Below are positions 1 through 13,000 of a DNA stretch of 64,000 bases, one piece after another. The position numbers were made by a program, and so were the translations under genes. The stretch is taken from contig NC_091135.1 in assembly GCF_041381155.1 (NCBI RefSeq), forward strand, positions 5,039,620 through 5,103,619, given 5' to 3'. Position 1 is the stretch's first letter; the number at the start of each line of letters is the position of its first letter. Under the pieces are notes generated by a model, which saw only the letters and a list, made by a program, of their open reading frames with translations, did not search any database and was not told where the DNA came from. Source of the stretch: Argopecten irradians (lineage: Eukaryota > Mollusca > Bivalvia > Pectinida > Pectinidae).

Positions 1-52
1 GTCTGGAAACCGCCCAAAAGGATTTGTGGCGAAATTCGAGAAAAGGAAGTGA
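1..52 (+). CDS. P450-A, last exon of an upstream CYP3-clan cytochrome P450 (partial)
   Basis: Only the 3' end of this gene is in the window. Reading from base 2 gives SGNRPKGFVAKFEKRK and a TGA at 50-52. This matches residue for residue the C-terminal exon of P450-B (SGNRPNGFVMKFEKRK) and P450-C. It is the end of a fourth tandem copy in the same orientation. Its 3' flank is also paralogous to that of P450-B (776-835 resembles 14053-14126; 1733-1817 resembles 14247-14331), so the duplicated unit included downstream DNA. A polyadenylation signal AATAAA lies about 770 bp downstream (near 819), beyond an inserted foldback element. The remainder of the gene is off the left edge, so nothing can be said of its integrity. 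Confidence 0.85.
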   Translation, partial: SGNRPKGFVAKFEKRK

Positions 53-142
53 TGATATCTTACAGTGACCCTTTAGCCATGACATAGTTTTATCAATTAC
101 TTAGTTCGTTGACAACATAAACCTCCGATGGTCTATCCAATA

Positions 143-765
143 TTCTAAACGTTTAATCTTTACTGTATATACTAGTGTGCCGAACGTTGCAAAATTCAAT
201 AAGTAAAATAAAATGTGTAAAGAAAAAAATGTTATGTAATATATCGTTATATGTGTTCAATATGTTTTAATTTGTGTGTAAAAACAATGAATGTTTATGT
301 AATTTTTTTAATATTTACATGTAAAAATAATTTTTTGTTCAATAATATCTTTGTGTGTGTGAAAAACATATTTTTGTGTAAAAATATATATTTATGTGTG
401 ATTTTCACACACAAACATAAAACAACATCACACACAAATATATATTTTTTACACACAAACCATTTTTTCACACACAAATATAAAAAAAATTACACACAAA
501 TATATTTTTCACACACACAAAGAAATTTTGTTCACACAAATATAAAACAAAATCACACACAAATATATATTTTTACACACAAACCATTTTTTTTCACACA
601 CAAATATAAAAAAAAATACACACAAATATTTTTTCACACACACAAATTAAAAATAATGAACACATATAACGATATATTACAAACACATTTTTTTCGCACA
701 AATGTTTTTACTTATTGAATTTTGCAACGTTCTAAACGTTTAATCTTTACTGTATATACTAGTGT
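143..765. repeat. Foldback (palindromic) element flanked by a 36-bp direct duplication
   Basis: The element spans 183-731. Its ends are perfect inverted repeats of 26 bp (183-208 and 706-731, outermost bases aacgttgcaaaattcaa), and imperfect pairing continues inward past the block tatatcgttatatgtgttca. The interior is AT-rich with repeated cacacacaaatata motifs in both orientations. Immediately outside, a 36-bp sequence beginning ttctaaacgtttaatctt occurs at 143-178 and again at 730-765. P450-B carries a single related sequence at the matching place after its stop codon, so the pair was made by the insertion or by a later local duplication. There is no coding capacity; the 155-aa open frame inside is a low-complexity artefact. 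Confidence 0.8.
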
Positions 766-818
766 TCATAAATTCTAAAGAAATGTTCTTGTGTTTAGAA
801 ATGTTTGATGGTTATATT

Positions 819-824
819 GAATAA
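819..824 (+). promoter_or_regulatory. Polyadenylation signal AATAAA, probable for P450-A
   Basis: AATAAA lies in a block (776-835) that aligns with the P450-B 3' flank, where the same site reads AATGAAA. Assignment is by position and consensus only. Confidence 0.4.
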
Positions 825-1592
825 AAATCACACAGTGTACATAACGGCTTATTATTATTCTAACGTCCCTATCAATAAAATTTCTTCACATCACTAACTG
901 AATCAACTTTGCTAGCCAAGGGTATTTAGTTCGATTCTCTTCCTACTACCCTTGGCATATTTCACTTTGAACAGAACGAGTGTTACCGCAGTGCGCCACC
1001 TGCTGGGTCACCGCAGTTGCGCCCCTTCCATTTACGTAATTTAAGCAACCAATTAAAAAGCTCGTATCATTATTGCATGATTGAAAAAAAATGGCAGCCT
1101 CCTTTGAAATACTCATGTTGTTTGCGACAGATTCAAAATACCAAAATATTAACATGTATGTGCGTCATTTGTTTATCAGTAAGTTCGGACACCAGTTTTT
1201 GTGTTTCATGCTTAAAATCTGCAGTATTCAATTTTGTAACGAGATCGCAGTATATCTTTGAATTGTTTACTTTGTGAAACATAAATCACGCATATATTTA
1301 CTTCCCTATCTGTTTGGAGAGCAACATATACAAGGCGTTCATTTAGCTGGTCTAAAACATCTAATTTATTAAATAGACAGTAACTTCGCTAGGAGTTGCT
1401 GTTGACATGCATGGCATGCCTGGTGCCTCAATATACAAATGTAGGTCACTATACTGTCGCTTCAGTTAAGTTTTGTTGACATATCAAAGCCGCGTTTTCA
1501 TCGTTCGCCTGAACCTAGCCGCATCCAATCAGAATTTGAAAGCAAAAACACCTGTTCTAAAGTGAGATATGCCAAGGGTACCTTTGTATTTA

Positions 1593-1665
1593 GACAAAGG
1601 GAAGTAACTTTGATTCAGACAAAGGGAAGTAACTTTGATTCAGACAAAGGGAAATAACTTTGATA
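1593..1665. repeat. Short tandem repeat, 25-bp unit, three copies
   Basis: The unit begins gacaaagggaagtaacttt and starts at 1593, 1618 and 1643. The third copy differs by a single base (aaataac for aagtaac). It sits in spacer DNA. Confidence 0.85.
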
Positions 1666-1985
1666 CATCAGATTGCACATTCTTATACAAAATAATTTAC
1701 ATTCATTTAATTGTGATTGATTCCGTCAAGTGGACAAGGATTTCTCAGCCTAAGTGAAATACTTTGGCAAGTCAATCCGAGACTTGCGAAGGGTTTCCAG
1801 CCAAAATCTTTCACGAGGGTTGAACAATCTCTGTCCACTTGATAGTCTCGCATTCGCTATACTCTCGGCACTGAATGAGAGGTTGGTCCGGTTCGTATAC
1901 CATTTTTGTGATTCCAAATCAAGGCTTACTGAAAATTCGGTAAAGCTTTTCATTGGCTGATAGAAGCACGTTTGTTTGAATAAAT

Positions 1986-2362
1986 TAACGTCCTATTAAT
2001 AACCACGGTGGGATTCTATATTGGAACCAAGACACCAAGCTACACACCCCACCCGGTAACATTACACTGACAACTGGTGAACCAGACGTCCCACTCCCTT
2101 AATGCCGAGCGCATAAAAAACTACCACTTTTATAGACTTTGGTGTGTCTCGGCCAGAGGACAGAACCCAAAGCCTACCTCACCCTCACAGCGGCGAGTGC
2201 TCATCAGAAGGCCAAAAGTGAGGTGTTGTCAACGGACACGTTAGGAAGAATAAAGCCAGTTAGGAAGAGGAGAAAAGATAATATCCAAACTTTAGTCGCC
2301 TTTTACGATGTCACGCAATAGAAGCAGCAGGTACAGTTCTAACGCCCTACCTGCAGGGTCCA
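1986..2362 (+). mobile_element. Repeat family R1, internally deleted copy
   Basis: It begins with taacgtcctattaataacc and ends with the ccctacctgcagggtccac block. Between them are the R1 hallmark blocks ccccacccggtaacattac, ttatagactttggtgtgtct and aaggccaaaagtgagg. The middle part seen in the fuller copy at 60858-61396 is missing. R1 is a short non-coding interspersed repeat; members occur in both orientations in this window. The 60-aa open frame within it is not a gene. Confidence 0.7.
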
Positions 2363-2510
2363 CAGTCTCCAAAAGCAATTTAGTTATCACCACAATCTAT
2401 ATTATAGGGAGACACTAAAATACTCACGGTGGGGTATAAGAGACTATTTTGTGTTCCAGGGCGCAGACGTAGAAACAGAAGAGAGGAGTAGGAAGAACCT
2501 TAGCCAATAT

Positions 2511-3124
2511 CAGCCGACATATTACACTCACAAGTTTTATGTGAAGAATGTACAGGTACAATTTACTTTACTGACACTCTAAACTCCAAACTTACATGTG
2601 TAGAATGTACAGGTATAAAATGCCAGTTTGCTCTTGACACTTTACACTCATACGTTACATGTGTAAAATGTACAGGTATAAAATGCCAGTTTGCTCATGA
2701 CACTTTACACTCGTCCGTTACATGTGTAAAATATACAAAATGCCAGTTTACTTAAGCATGTATTTCTAGTATCAGAACATTGAGTTCTATGAGTGAAAGT
2801 GTATTTAAAACTTAGAGGTAATGTATCTGTAATTTGTCAAATTACCACTAGAAAGACAACTTTCTGTAGTCACCTATACGATTATATCTTTTTTTCCGGT
2901 TGAAGTTTATCACTGTGTAGAATTCCAGAGTAAAATGGCAAATTGTACATGTATATGTTCATGCTTAAGTAAACTGGCATTCTGTACATGCACATTTTAC
3001 ACATGTAACTTACGAGTGTAAAGTATCAAGAGCAAACTGGCATTTTGTACATGTACATTCTACACAAGTAAATTTTGAGTGTAGACTGTCAGTAAATTAA
3101 ATTGTATATGCAATATGTCGGCTG
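2511..3124. mobile_element. Foldback element with long inverted-repeat arms
   Basis: The ends are perfect 13-bp inverted repeats (cagccgacatatt at 2511-2523, its complement at 3112-3124). Imperfect complementarity extends about 250 bp into each arm. Each arm contains a direct repeat built around ttacatgtgtaaaatgtaca and aaatgccagtttgctc: about three units in the left arm and two in the right. A central spacer of about 200 bp (roughly 2764-2965) is unique. There is no open frame, so it is non-autonomous. Confidence 0.75.
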
Positions 3125-4020
3125 AATCGTACTGCCCAGTTATAAATGTCAGATGTCAATATACATACGAGACTAGTACTCCAACAATGCTAGACTAAAC
3201 ACAGCAAGGACAGCTGATAATAAGCTGACCAGTGGACAGTCGTGTTAACGAAGTATGTACATAGTCAGGTCGACTGAATTACCATATATGGAAGAGACCC
3301 AAATCCTGTGGGACAAGGGGAATAACTCACACAGGATTCAACCGACCTGATATTTGTGTTGTGGTAAGTGCGAGAGGATCGAGGTCAGTATCTAGTACGT
3401 CTGCACCGTGTATATAACGTCCGACGTAGATGATCACTTACGGGCAGCGAAACATACAAATACCGAGGTAGGTAATATCGTTTGCATGGATTGTGTAGGT
3501 AACGGGTATTGTCAAATATCTTTCTAGGAGTTTTAGTAAACATGTACTGAACAAAAATTAATTGGGAAAATTGAGCTGTATGCATGAAACCAATGTTATT
3601 TATGTAAAATGCATGTATTTTTTTTCTATTTAGTTAAAATGCTTTCATTAAAACTGGAGACCTTTATCAGAAGCAATATCTAGACACTCGACTAAAACTA
3701 AGTCTGTGATATATTTGCATAGATATATTTCGAACATGGTGGTTTTAAATATATAACGAGTTTGTCTCGAGATCTAATGATGTAGTGCTCCTGTGTAGCA
3801 GTATATAGATATATAGAAAGACCTGTGCCAGTATGTTTTAAATAAGTATGTCATAACCTTCCACACGAAATGACATGCAAACAGATTTGTTAATAGTGTA
3901 ACAATAGGGTAAAAGTCCGATATCGTATTTAGTAAATGATAGTGATATATCACACATCTGTCTCATTCACTACTAAGATCAGATTTATGATTGTAGGATT
4001 GACTAGAGACAGTGGTAACC

Positions 4021-7000
4021 ATGGAGGTGCTGGGATTGGTGGATATCCCGACCTGGCTACAGTGGCTGATGCTGTTGGTCGGTACGGTGATAGCCTACGT
4101 CGTGTACGTACCACCAACTATAATTACTTTATTATTATTTAGGTGCAAATACATATTAAATCTCTTCTGTCTGTCTCTAAGTAAGCTTTTCGGAAATATT
4201 CGGAAGGGCGATGACATTGAAAGACAAATACCACTGTATCTCGGGAAACTCAAGTGGCCATCTTGAATTATGACTAGTAAAATTTGTTAATCTTTATCGT
4301 TATATCCGACACTGGAAATTTAAATAGTAAAACACAAGGCAGTTCAGGTGAAGCAAATTGACTATCACAGATCTGCTTTCCTTTGAATATTACAGAGACA
4401 GCGACGCCCAATTTCAAAACCACACATTCAGCCAAAATATACCGTTATTAGATTGTTGTGATGTACATCAAAGGACTAAATTATCTTTATCATCCGTATT
4501 AGGGTGTCACCCACAAAGCCTTCAGTTTTGCTCTGAAATATTCAAGGAATGGATATAACGACAGTGATAGTAACCTCTGGACTGTTGAGGATGACATATA
4601 ACTGGTACCCATAGTATCTATTGTTTATTGTTGTGGTATGTCTCGACCATAGAACATATAAGACTAACGTGAATGCTCAACTCAATGTCAAACTTGAGGC
4701 GCTGTCAAGGTGGTCATCCATCAGGGAAATATTGAATATAATCAATTGTTTGTTAGGTTTAATGTCATACAAAAAGATATGATGGTTTATCATGTAATCA
4801 TGTAATTATTACCCCAATTTAAGCCCTTCTGGCTTCTGGAGGTTCATCTTTGTATATGGTCAAATAATCGACCAGGTAGCACTGTAACAAGTAGGAGAGA
4901 ATATGGAGGGTTCATTGGACCAGTGCTGGTTTTGGCGCGATTATAAAGTTCACAGACTTTGCAGACACGACGTTTTCTGGCAGACTGATGGTTTTCCACT
5001 GTATGCCTGTGTAATGCAGAAACTAGTACTTATGACCTTCAGTGAGGTGATCCATTTCACAAATAATTTATCAAAAACGGCTCATTATTTATGAACAATT
5101 AAAATATACTTTTATAAGTCGCACTTGAACAATAAAAAATTATATTTCATTTCAATGTACATGCATTGTATATGTTTGGCTTTGTGGTCATCTGTTTGTA
5201 TAACTACAAAAAGTCGTAAATTAGTATGTTATATAGGCGTTTTGTTATGTCATATTCAACAAGTAGTCTCAGTTTTGTGTATTTGATATGCAGTTTTAAT
5301 GTTTAGTGCAATTTCACTGTTATGATAAATATTAAAACTATTAAATATTTAATAACCTTTATTTGATGTGCAGCTACATGTCATGGAGCTATAACACCTT
5401 TAAGCACATGGGGATTGATGGTCCACCACCGCTTCCTGTGGTGGGGAATTTAAGGACACTGCTTAAAGAGGTAACCTATTTCCCCTTATTTTGTGAATGA
5501 ACGGAAATCTCCGGATAATTTGCATTATAATTTTATTTTACATTTCATAAAGTTGAAATCCAATACAGCACATGATTTGTCTTCTACTTTTTGGTATTGT
5601 GTAAAGTTATATGTGCCGTAGCTGGGTGATTTTGAAAATCTGTGAAAATTTTGACAACTAATTTTGTCTGCATTAATCTACTGAAAACCATCAGGTTTAA
5701 TGAAATCAATGAAATGGTCTCAGATGCTTTATAAACGTTAGTTACAACACATAAATTATGTACCGAAAAATTGTTGTTTTTTATGCAAAGTATGTATTTA
5801 GATGGAAACATCCATGTAGAAATCACTTTAAAATTACTTATAAGACTGAAAAAATGTGTAATAAAATTGCAGGCAACATGATCTGACCATATGTACTCAT
5901 TTCACTTCACTATAGATGTAAACATAATGATTTTTGACAGTAAATTAAAACCAATGAGATGAAAGTACCGTAATTTGTAGTATGATAAATACGGCACATA
6001 TAACTTTAGGGAAATTGCTTTTTAAGGTAAAGCAATTAAAAGCGAAACTTCATTCATTGGTATAAAAAAAACAAAACAAACTAGAAACATGTCAATATGA
6101 CACTAAAACTCACCAAACTTATTTCCAGTATGAAATCATCCTCGGCAACAAGTGTACATAGCACTTTCGCTCATTATCCTTGGGACTATTGCAAGGAGAT
6201 GGTTTACGCCGTTGGTGTATTGTAATGAATACTTTCCTTTACTTAATCAGAACTTTAAATGTGAAATTACTTAGAACTTTGTTAAGTGTGTTCTTTGTTA
6301 CATAGATGTGTGTTTATTATAATAGTGATATTGGTACGATAAGCTTGTTTCTCTGTTCAAAATAGTCGTCCGCTAGAGCACTGTCCAGTCTCTGTGCACG
6401 TGGTGAATTACTTGTGTCATGCTTGGACGCCTTTCTGGAGTACATGAGATGTAGAGCTCAGACACTCAGACTGATATTTTATAATGTGTTTTTTTCTATT
6501 CTGTTTCTCTTACGCAAGGCTGTGTAATTTTAGAAATATTTATTAGAACTGCAGCAAATGTGGTCTGTGGTCACAGGGTTTAGTAAGCGATGGTGCAACG
6601 TACACCTAGGACCTACAATGATGTAAAAGAAATCAAATATGTGGCCGGTACTAAAAGTTATCCGTTTCGTCACTTTCTTTTATTACTATATAAACCTGAT
6701 TTGCATAGTATTGTTGCGGAAAATTCCGAAATCGATCAGATGCTTAGAATATCGTGACTGATGCAAGAGTTTTTACGGTAATGTCACTGTTCTTAATATA
6801 TAGTAGATTATCGCGGACAAGTATATCTCAGAATATGTTTTTGAAAAGTTGGTGTCACTAAATCACGGCAAAAACGGCATAAGACACTGACTTCCGGTAT
6901 CGCATGCGCAGTTGGAATCTGCGCATAGCGGATGTACACAGACTCTACACCCGACAAGGAAAATAATAGTGCGAGTTCGCTCGCACTAAAAAGGAATCCG

Positions 7001-10000
7001 CACAAAATTATTATTATGCATTGTAAAATTAAAGTGTGTATATTGTATTAATTTGAACTTTGTAGGGAATTGTAAAAGCCGACGAGATCTTTTATAAGAA
7101 ATACGGTAGAATATTTGGGTAAGTACAGTGGATATTTTATCTCTGAATTTATCTGTGAAAATTGCGGGCATATGTTATATGGTTGTTAAATATGAAAAAT
7201 ACCTGCCTTCAATATTCTTTCTATAGACACCGCTAAGGTTGTGTGTAATCTGCTTCTTACGTTCAAACAATTACAGTAAACCAAGTTTATTTTGCGGGGA
7301 CTCATTTTTGCGTTTTCATATGCGATTTACAGCTTTATCAAACTTGTAGTTTAATCTTTACATGTAAAACTTTATCAAACATGTAGTTTAATCTTTACAT
7401 GTAAAACTTTATCAAACATGTAGTTTAATCTTTACATGTAAAACTTTATCAAACATGTAGTTTAATCTTTACATGTTAAGCTTTATCAAACATGTAGTTT
7501 AATCTTTACATGTAAAACTTTATCAAACATGTAGTTTAATCTTTACATGTAAAACTTTATCAAACATGTAGTTTAATCTTTACATGTAAAACTTTATCAA
7601 ACATGTAGTTTAATCTTTACAGTTTAAACTTTATTGAACTTGTAGTTTAGTCTTTAGAGGTAAAGCTTTATCAAATTTGTAGTTTAGTATTTACTGGTAG
7701 TTTAATCTTTACATGTAAAACTTTATTGAACTTGAGGTTTAATCTTTTCGCGATTTACTTTGGCAAAATCAAAACAAAAAATAACTAACAAAAATATTAA
7801 TGCTAAAGAAGTATTAAAAACTTAAGAAATAAACATGTAGGCGAAATAAAGATAGTCTGTAATAATGTATTACAGGAAAACCCAAAAATATTACTTCTGA
7901 AGAAACATTAAAAACTATAAATAGAGCTTGTTATAATTCCTTTTAGGACATATGAGACTTGCAACCCGGTCCTGAATATTGCCGAGCCAAATTTATTGAA
8001 AGAAATTTTCGTGAAAGACTTCAACAGCTTCGTTAACAGACGGGTGAGTAGGAAAATATGTTGTCTTTTTTTTTGTTTCTGTCATGAAATTTGAATTAAC
8101 GACCAAAAATATGCTTGATTCTCATTTAATTGGATTCCATGTGTTGTTCTACATGAGTACTAAAGAAACATTCTGATAAGGTTTATTTAAGGATTAACTA
8201 ACAATGTCACAAATTTGGCAATGTCATTTGTACTTCATGGGCTGATAAAGTAAATCTTTAAGTCAAGAAAAGTGCAATAAGCTAAATTTTAATTTTGTAA
8301 TTAAAATACAACGTTTGTGGATCACCCGCATCGCAGTGCAGTAAAGTGAGAGTGTCTATAATTTTTGTAAGGAGAATGAATATATGGCATCACTATGGGA
8401 ACATTATGTTTTGGTAGGCTAAACTATTCAGATGCTGTTTATCTAAAGGCGTTCCGATATTGTTGAGTTTTATATATAAACTGTGTAGGGAGACAAGCAA
8501 TCATTATTTTTAATTAAATAGAGATAAACAATAATTTTCTGTACACAGACTGTGTTAACAGGGGGCCTTTCAAAGATATGGTTTAAGCACAGTTTATATA
8601 AAGTCATACATTTCTATTCATTAAATGTACCGACATTCATTTTGCAGTTAATACTTTCGAATAGCATTGATGAGGAATTGTCACAGATGCTCACACTCTT
8701 GAAAGACGACCATTGGAGAAACGTGAGGAATGTCATGACACCGACCTTCAGTGCCAAGAAGTTACGACTGGTAAATGTTGCTAATTAGTTAATATATTGT
8801 GAAATGGAAATAAACATAAACTTTCGGGAAATATATATATGCGGTGTGTATCAAGAGCGTGGTGTGTGTTTTGGGAGACTGCGGTATATTCATGTTGTGG
8901 CTTCTTGTATAACGGAACTCTTGCCCATTTCATGGTGCAAATTCACTGACGCATGCATCAGAAAGCCATGTAAATATCACTAAACCTGTTGAATATGATA
9001 TGTATATATGTTACCAGATGACGCCGATGATCAACTCAGCCGCTGATAGACTGACGGAAAACATCGAAAGTAAGATAGCTACGGACGAGGACATTGATAT
9101 CCACAAGTAGGTTTTAATCTGCCTGTTGTACTGTTCCCACTGGATATGTATCGCTCAAGATATAATTGTACATTAAATGAAACTGATACGTACTAGTATG
9201 CGAATTAACGTCTCCTCAATAAAGAAAAAGATGGAAATATTTTACAATCGGATTGGTTAATTATAATCATTTAAAATGTGCTTTAATGGATCATTATTGT
9301 ACATTACCTACCGATAAGATATTATGTGATTCTACAACGCAATATGATAGATACCCGTCGACAATAACATTGATAGACAGAAAAAAGAAAACCAGGATGA
9401 CACCATCTAAAAATCTTTATTGATATAAGTTTTTGTTTAAATGTTACATATGTTACAGGCGTAGGTACACAGAAATCAAAATAATGTGAGAGACAGAGCA
9501 ATAAAACAGTTTATAGCTCCTAGGATCTTCAAAGCATTGTACTAAATGAAATAATATATTGCGGAAAACATTGTACTAATATAGACACCTCATAATCTTT
9601 TTTGTGAGCTTTAGTATTATTTTGTTGAATGTGTATGCTTGTGTGTGTTGGTAGGAGGCTGGCACTGAGGTTCCCTTGCTGGCTTTAAGGTTTAAAAAAA
9701 TCACAGGGTAACAGATAAAAATTCACAACTATGGCATAATCATGACAATTTGTTTTCTACAAAATGTATTCTATAATGCGTCCGGATTTCTTTCATACAG
9801 ATTACTGTCTGCCTTTACTCTGGACGTCATCGCAAGCACAGGTTTCGGACTACAATTGGATACACAGAAAAATCCAGATGACCCGTTCCTTAAGCATGCA
9901 TTTGCATTTCGCGATTCCAAATCCGTAGCTTTCCTGATAGTGTTTGGCAGTGAGTATACATCTATCCAATTATATTTTTTTTATTAGAGACACCGATTGA

Positions 10001-13000
10001 CGTCCTTTTAAGCACACAACAGAATGCTAAAAATGATCTATTAAACAATTAATATATTGTTAAAAGTGACATTAACAGAGAATGTTATATCAGAAAATGA
10101 CAATATTTAGCTCAGAATGAAAATTATTTTACTTTTACACATATACTGTATAGCTATAATACGTTATTTAGAATAATTGTCGTTACAATTCACCAATAAA
10201 GTCATATATATGTATAATTTCAGTGTTCCTACCATTCCTGTCGCGTGTCCCTCGACTTCTGGGGCTATCGTTCACAAAAGATGCCACAAAATTCTTCACC
10301 AAAGCGACCAAAGACGCTCTTGAAGAACGAAGATCGAATCCAGGGGTACAGCTTCATAAAATATGTCTCGTAGGGAAAGATAAGGAAATCAAAGTTGTCA
10401 TGCAGAAAAGGGGATATGTTGCACAACAGCTAGTCTACCTGCTCATTGACTTATACTTTGCCTGCGATACACACAACTTCTCTAACTATAGACGTATGAT
10501 AATTAAATTGATGATTCAATTGATACCTTAGTGCGATTTATACTTCTCTTGACATTATAACATTGCGTTAGTTTTAATTTAGATTATTCCAAATTTTAGG
10601 AGCATTCTATAAACGTCTCTTCTATAATTCTCTAAAAGGCATTCACATTCCCCAATTAAAGTTTCAGCAGGATCTCAATCAGTGTGCATTTTTTTTATAT
10701 AATAATGAAAGCTGAAGTATTGTTCTCCAATACTCACGTAATAATGCTTTTTGATTTAAAGGTATATGCTGACTTTATGAATATAATGGCAGAGGCAGGC
10801 GGATCAGAGAAAGAGGGGAAATCCACAGGCAAAACAGGTAATTTTTAATTAAGACTCCTTTAAAACAGGCAAATTATCTCACCAATAAGCCGATCTTTAT
10901 ATGACGTGTGATCAATGGAAAATTGTTGTTGAAAATTATTGTAGTATATTTGTTGAATAAATATCTTTTACAGATCCCGAGAAGAAATTGTATATGTGAA
11001 CGATTTTAAGTATTCTATGATAACGGTTTCGAATGTTTGTTGATGGTGAAGTAAATAAAAATGACGAGTATGCCTATAGCTGGTTATATATTATTATGCG
11101 GTCATCCTGTGCAGATTTTCGGTTTGGTAGCCGGGACGAATTATATGATCTCATGTATTATTACAGTACTGACGGATTCTGAAATAGCATCACAAGCGGT
11201 ATTGTTTTTCCTGGCTGGCTATGACACGACCGCAAGCACCATGACCTTTGTAATGTACCATCTTGTCATTTACCCGGAAATCTGTGACAAGGTCATAGAG
11301 GAGATTGACGATAAACTTGGTGAGGTAAGATGTTACAGTTTTACACACAATACGGACTTGAGAATAACATGAATTATTATACCATTAGACTGTTTCGATT
11401 ATAGATCGTATTATAAAGGATTTATAAAATAATTAATGGAAATGTCTATGCACTGGTGTAAGTTATCGTAAGCTATGACTCGTCGCACGTTGGGTTTTTG
11501 AGCAATTTAAGTAAAGACAAAATTTTCGGTTTTGAAGTGAATCTAGCATGAATTAAAATACCAGAAATGCCATAACCAATACCTAAATGGAAGCATACGT
11601 GAAACCATCTTTTACAAATCTAAATGAAATAATGACGTTTCAAGTTTTGAAGACATTGCTATTGGAAATATATTTCTTTTTGATAACGTTTGCTTCATGA
11701 TAATATTTTGATCCTTATCGGTATTATGATTTAACAGACTGTCCCAGATTATGACAATGTGCACGAGCTGACCTACCTAGAGATGTGCATCAACGAGATA
11801 ATGAGACTTTATCCACTCGCGTCAAGGTAAAGTGAATGTTTTGAAGCCAAATAAATAATTTCTTTTCCTTCCGTAGAATAAATGTAAAATTCCCTTGTTT
11901 AACCCCTTTCACCTCTGAGATATGTAAAAGTTGAAATGAAAACATCCAATGATTTTTAAGACAAAGACAATTATTCTAAATGTGTTAACAAATGATATGA
12001 CTTTAACATAAACCTTCACAGACAGTGGGCTACTCTAAGTATTAAATAACAAATAACATAAACCTTCACAGACAGTGGGCTACTCTAAGTATTAAATAAC
12101 AAATAACATAAACCTTCACAGACAGTGGGCTACTCTAAGTATTAAATAACAAATAACATAAACCTTCACAGACTCTTGTATTAAATAACAAATAACATAA
12201 ACCTTCACAGACGTGGGTGTCTAAGTATTAAATGATAACATAAACTTCACAGACAGTGGGCTACTCTAAGTATTAAATAACAAATAACATAAAAAAGCAT
12301 ACTCATATTAAAACAAATAACATAAACCTAACAGACAGTGGGCTACTCTAAGTATTAAATGCAAATAACATAAACCTTCACAGACAGTGGGCTACTCTAA
12401 GTATTAAATAACAAATAACATAAACCTTCACATGACAGTGGGTCTACACTAAGTATTAAATAACATCAAGACATTGTATGTATGATAAATGGGTGTTGGG
12501 ATTCGAGAATACTCTCGATTTGGTTTATGTAAGATACAAAATATTCATTTTTTTCCTAAAACTTCATATACTATGAAGAAAAAATCCAAGTGAAAATCCA
12601 AAGTAATCATGATGTCACAAAAGATCGTCGACGTTGCTTAAATGAAGTTATTCGGTCTTGCTCTCTGTAATCTTCAAAGGAAATCTATATACAGGCATGT
12701 GATTGGCCAGTTTGGGTTTTTCTCCTGAAATGTCTTAATTTTCAGTATGACATAATCCAGTCAAGGCATTGGTGGATATTACGACAGTGTGATAGTAACT
12801 GGCGAAATGCCAAGGATGACTTGTAGGATAATGTGTTAATTCGACATTTCCCCGAATATTTGTTTTGAAATTTATTTTGTAGAGTCGACCGAGTTGCTTC
12901 CCGAGACGTCGTCATTGGAAACATCAAAATACCCAAGGGTATGACTGTCAATATCCCTATAGGCGCTATACAGAGGGACCCGGAGTTCTGGCCGGAACCG

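Larger units (their letters stand above)
53..4020. other. Intergenic spacer between P450-A and P450-B
   Basis: No coding gene was found here. It holds the P450-A 3' UTR and flank, a foldback element with a flanking 36-bp duplication, a short 25-bp tandem repeat, a copy of repeat family R1 and a second foldback element, all listed separately. The open frames here coincide with repeats or are short and lack conserved motifs. The last few hundred bases before 4021 should contain the P450-B promoter; an AT-rich TATA-like stretch near 3801-3817 is visible, but no start site can be fixed. Confidence 0.6.

Noticed and set aside
251-718. 155-aa open frame on + strand
   Set aside because: It lies wholly inside the AT-rich foldback element, with low-complexity composition caused by repeated cacacaaatata motifs.
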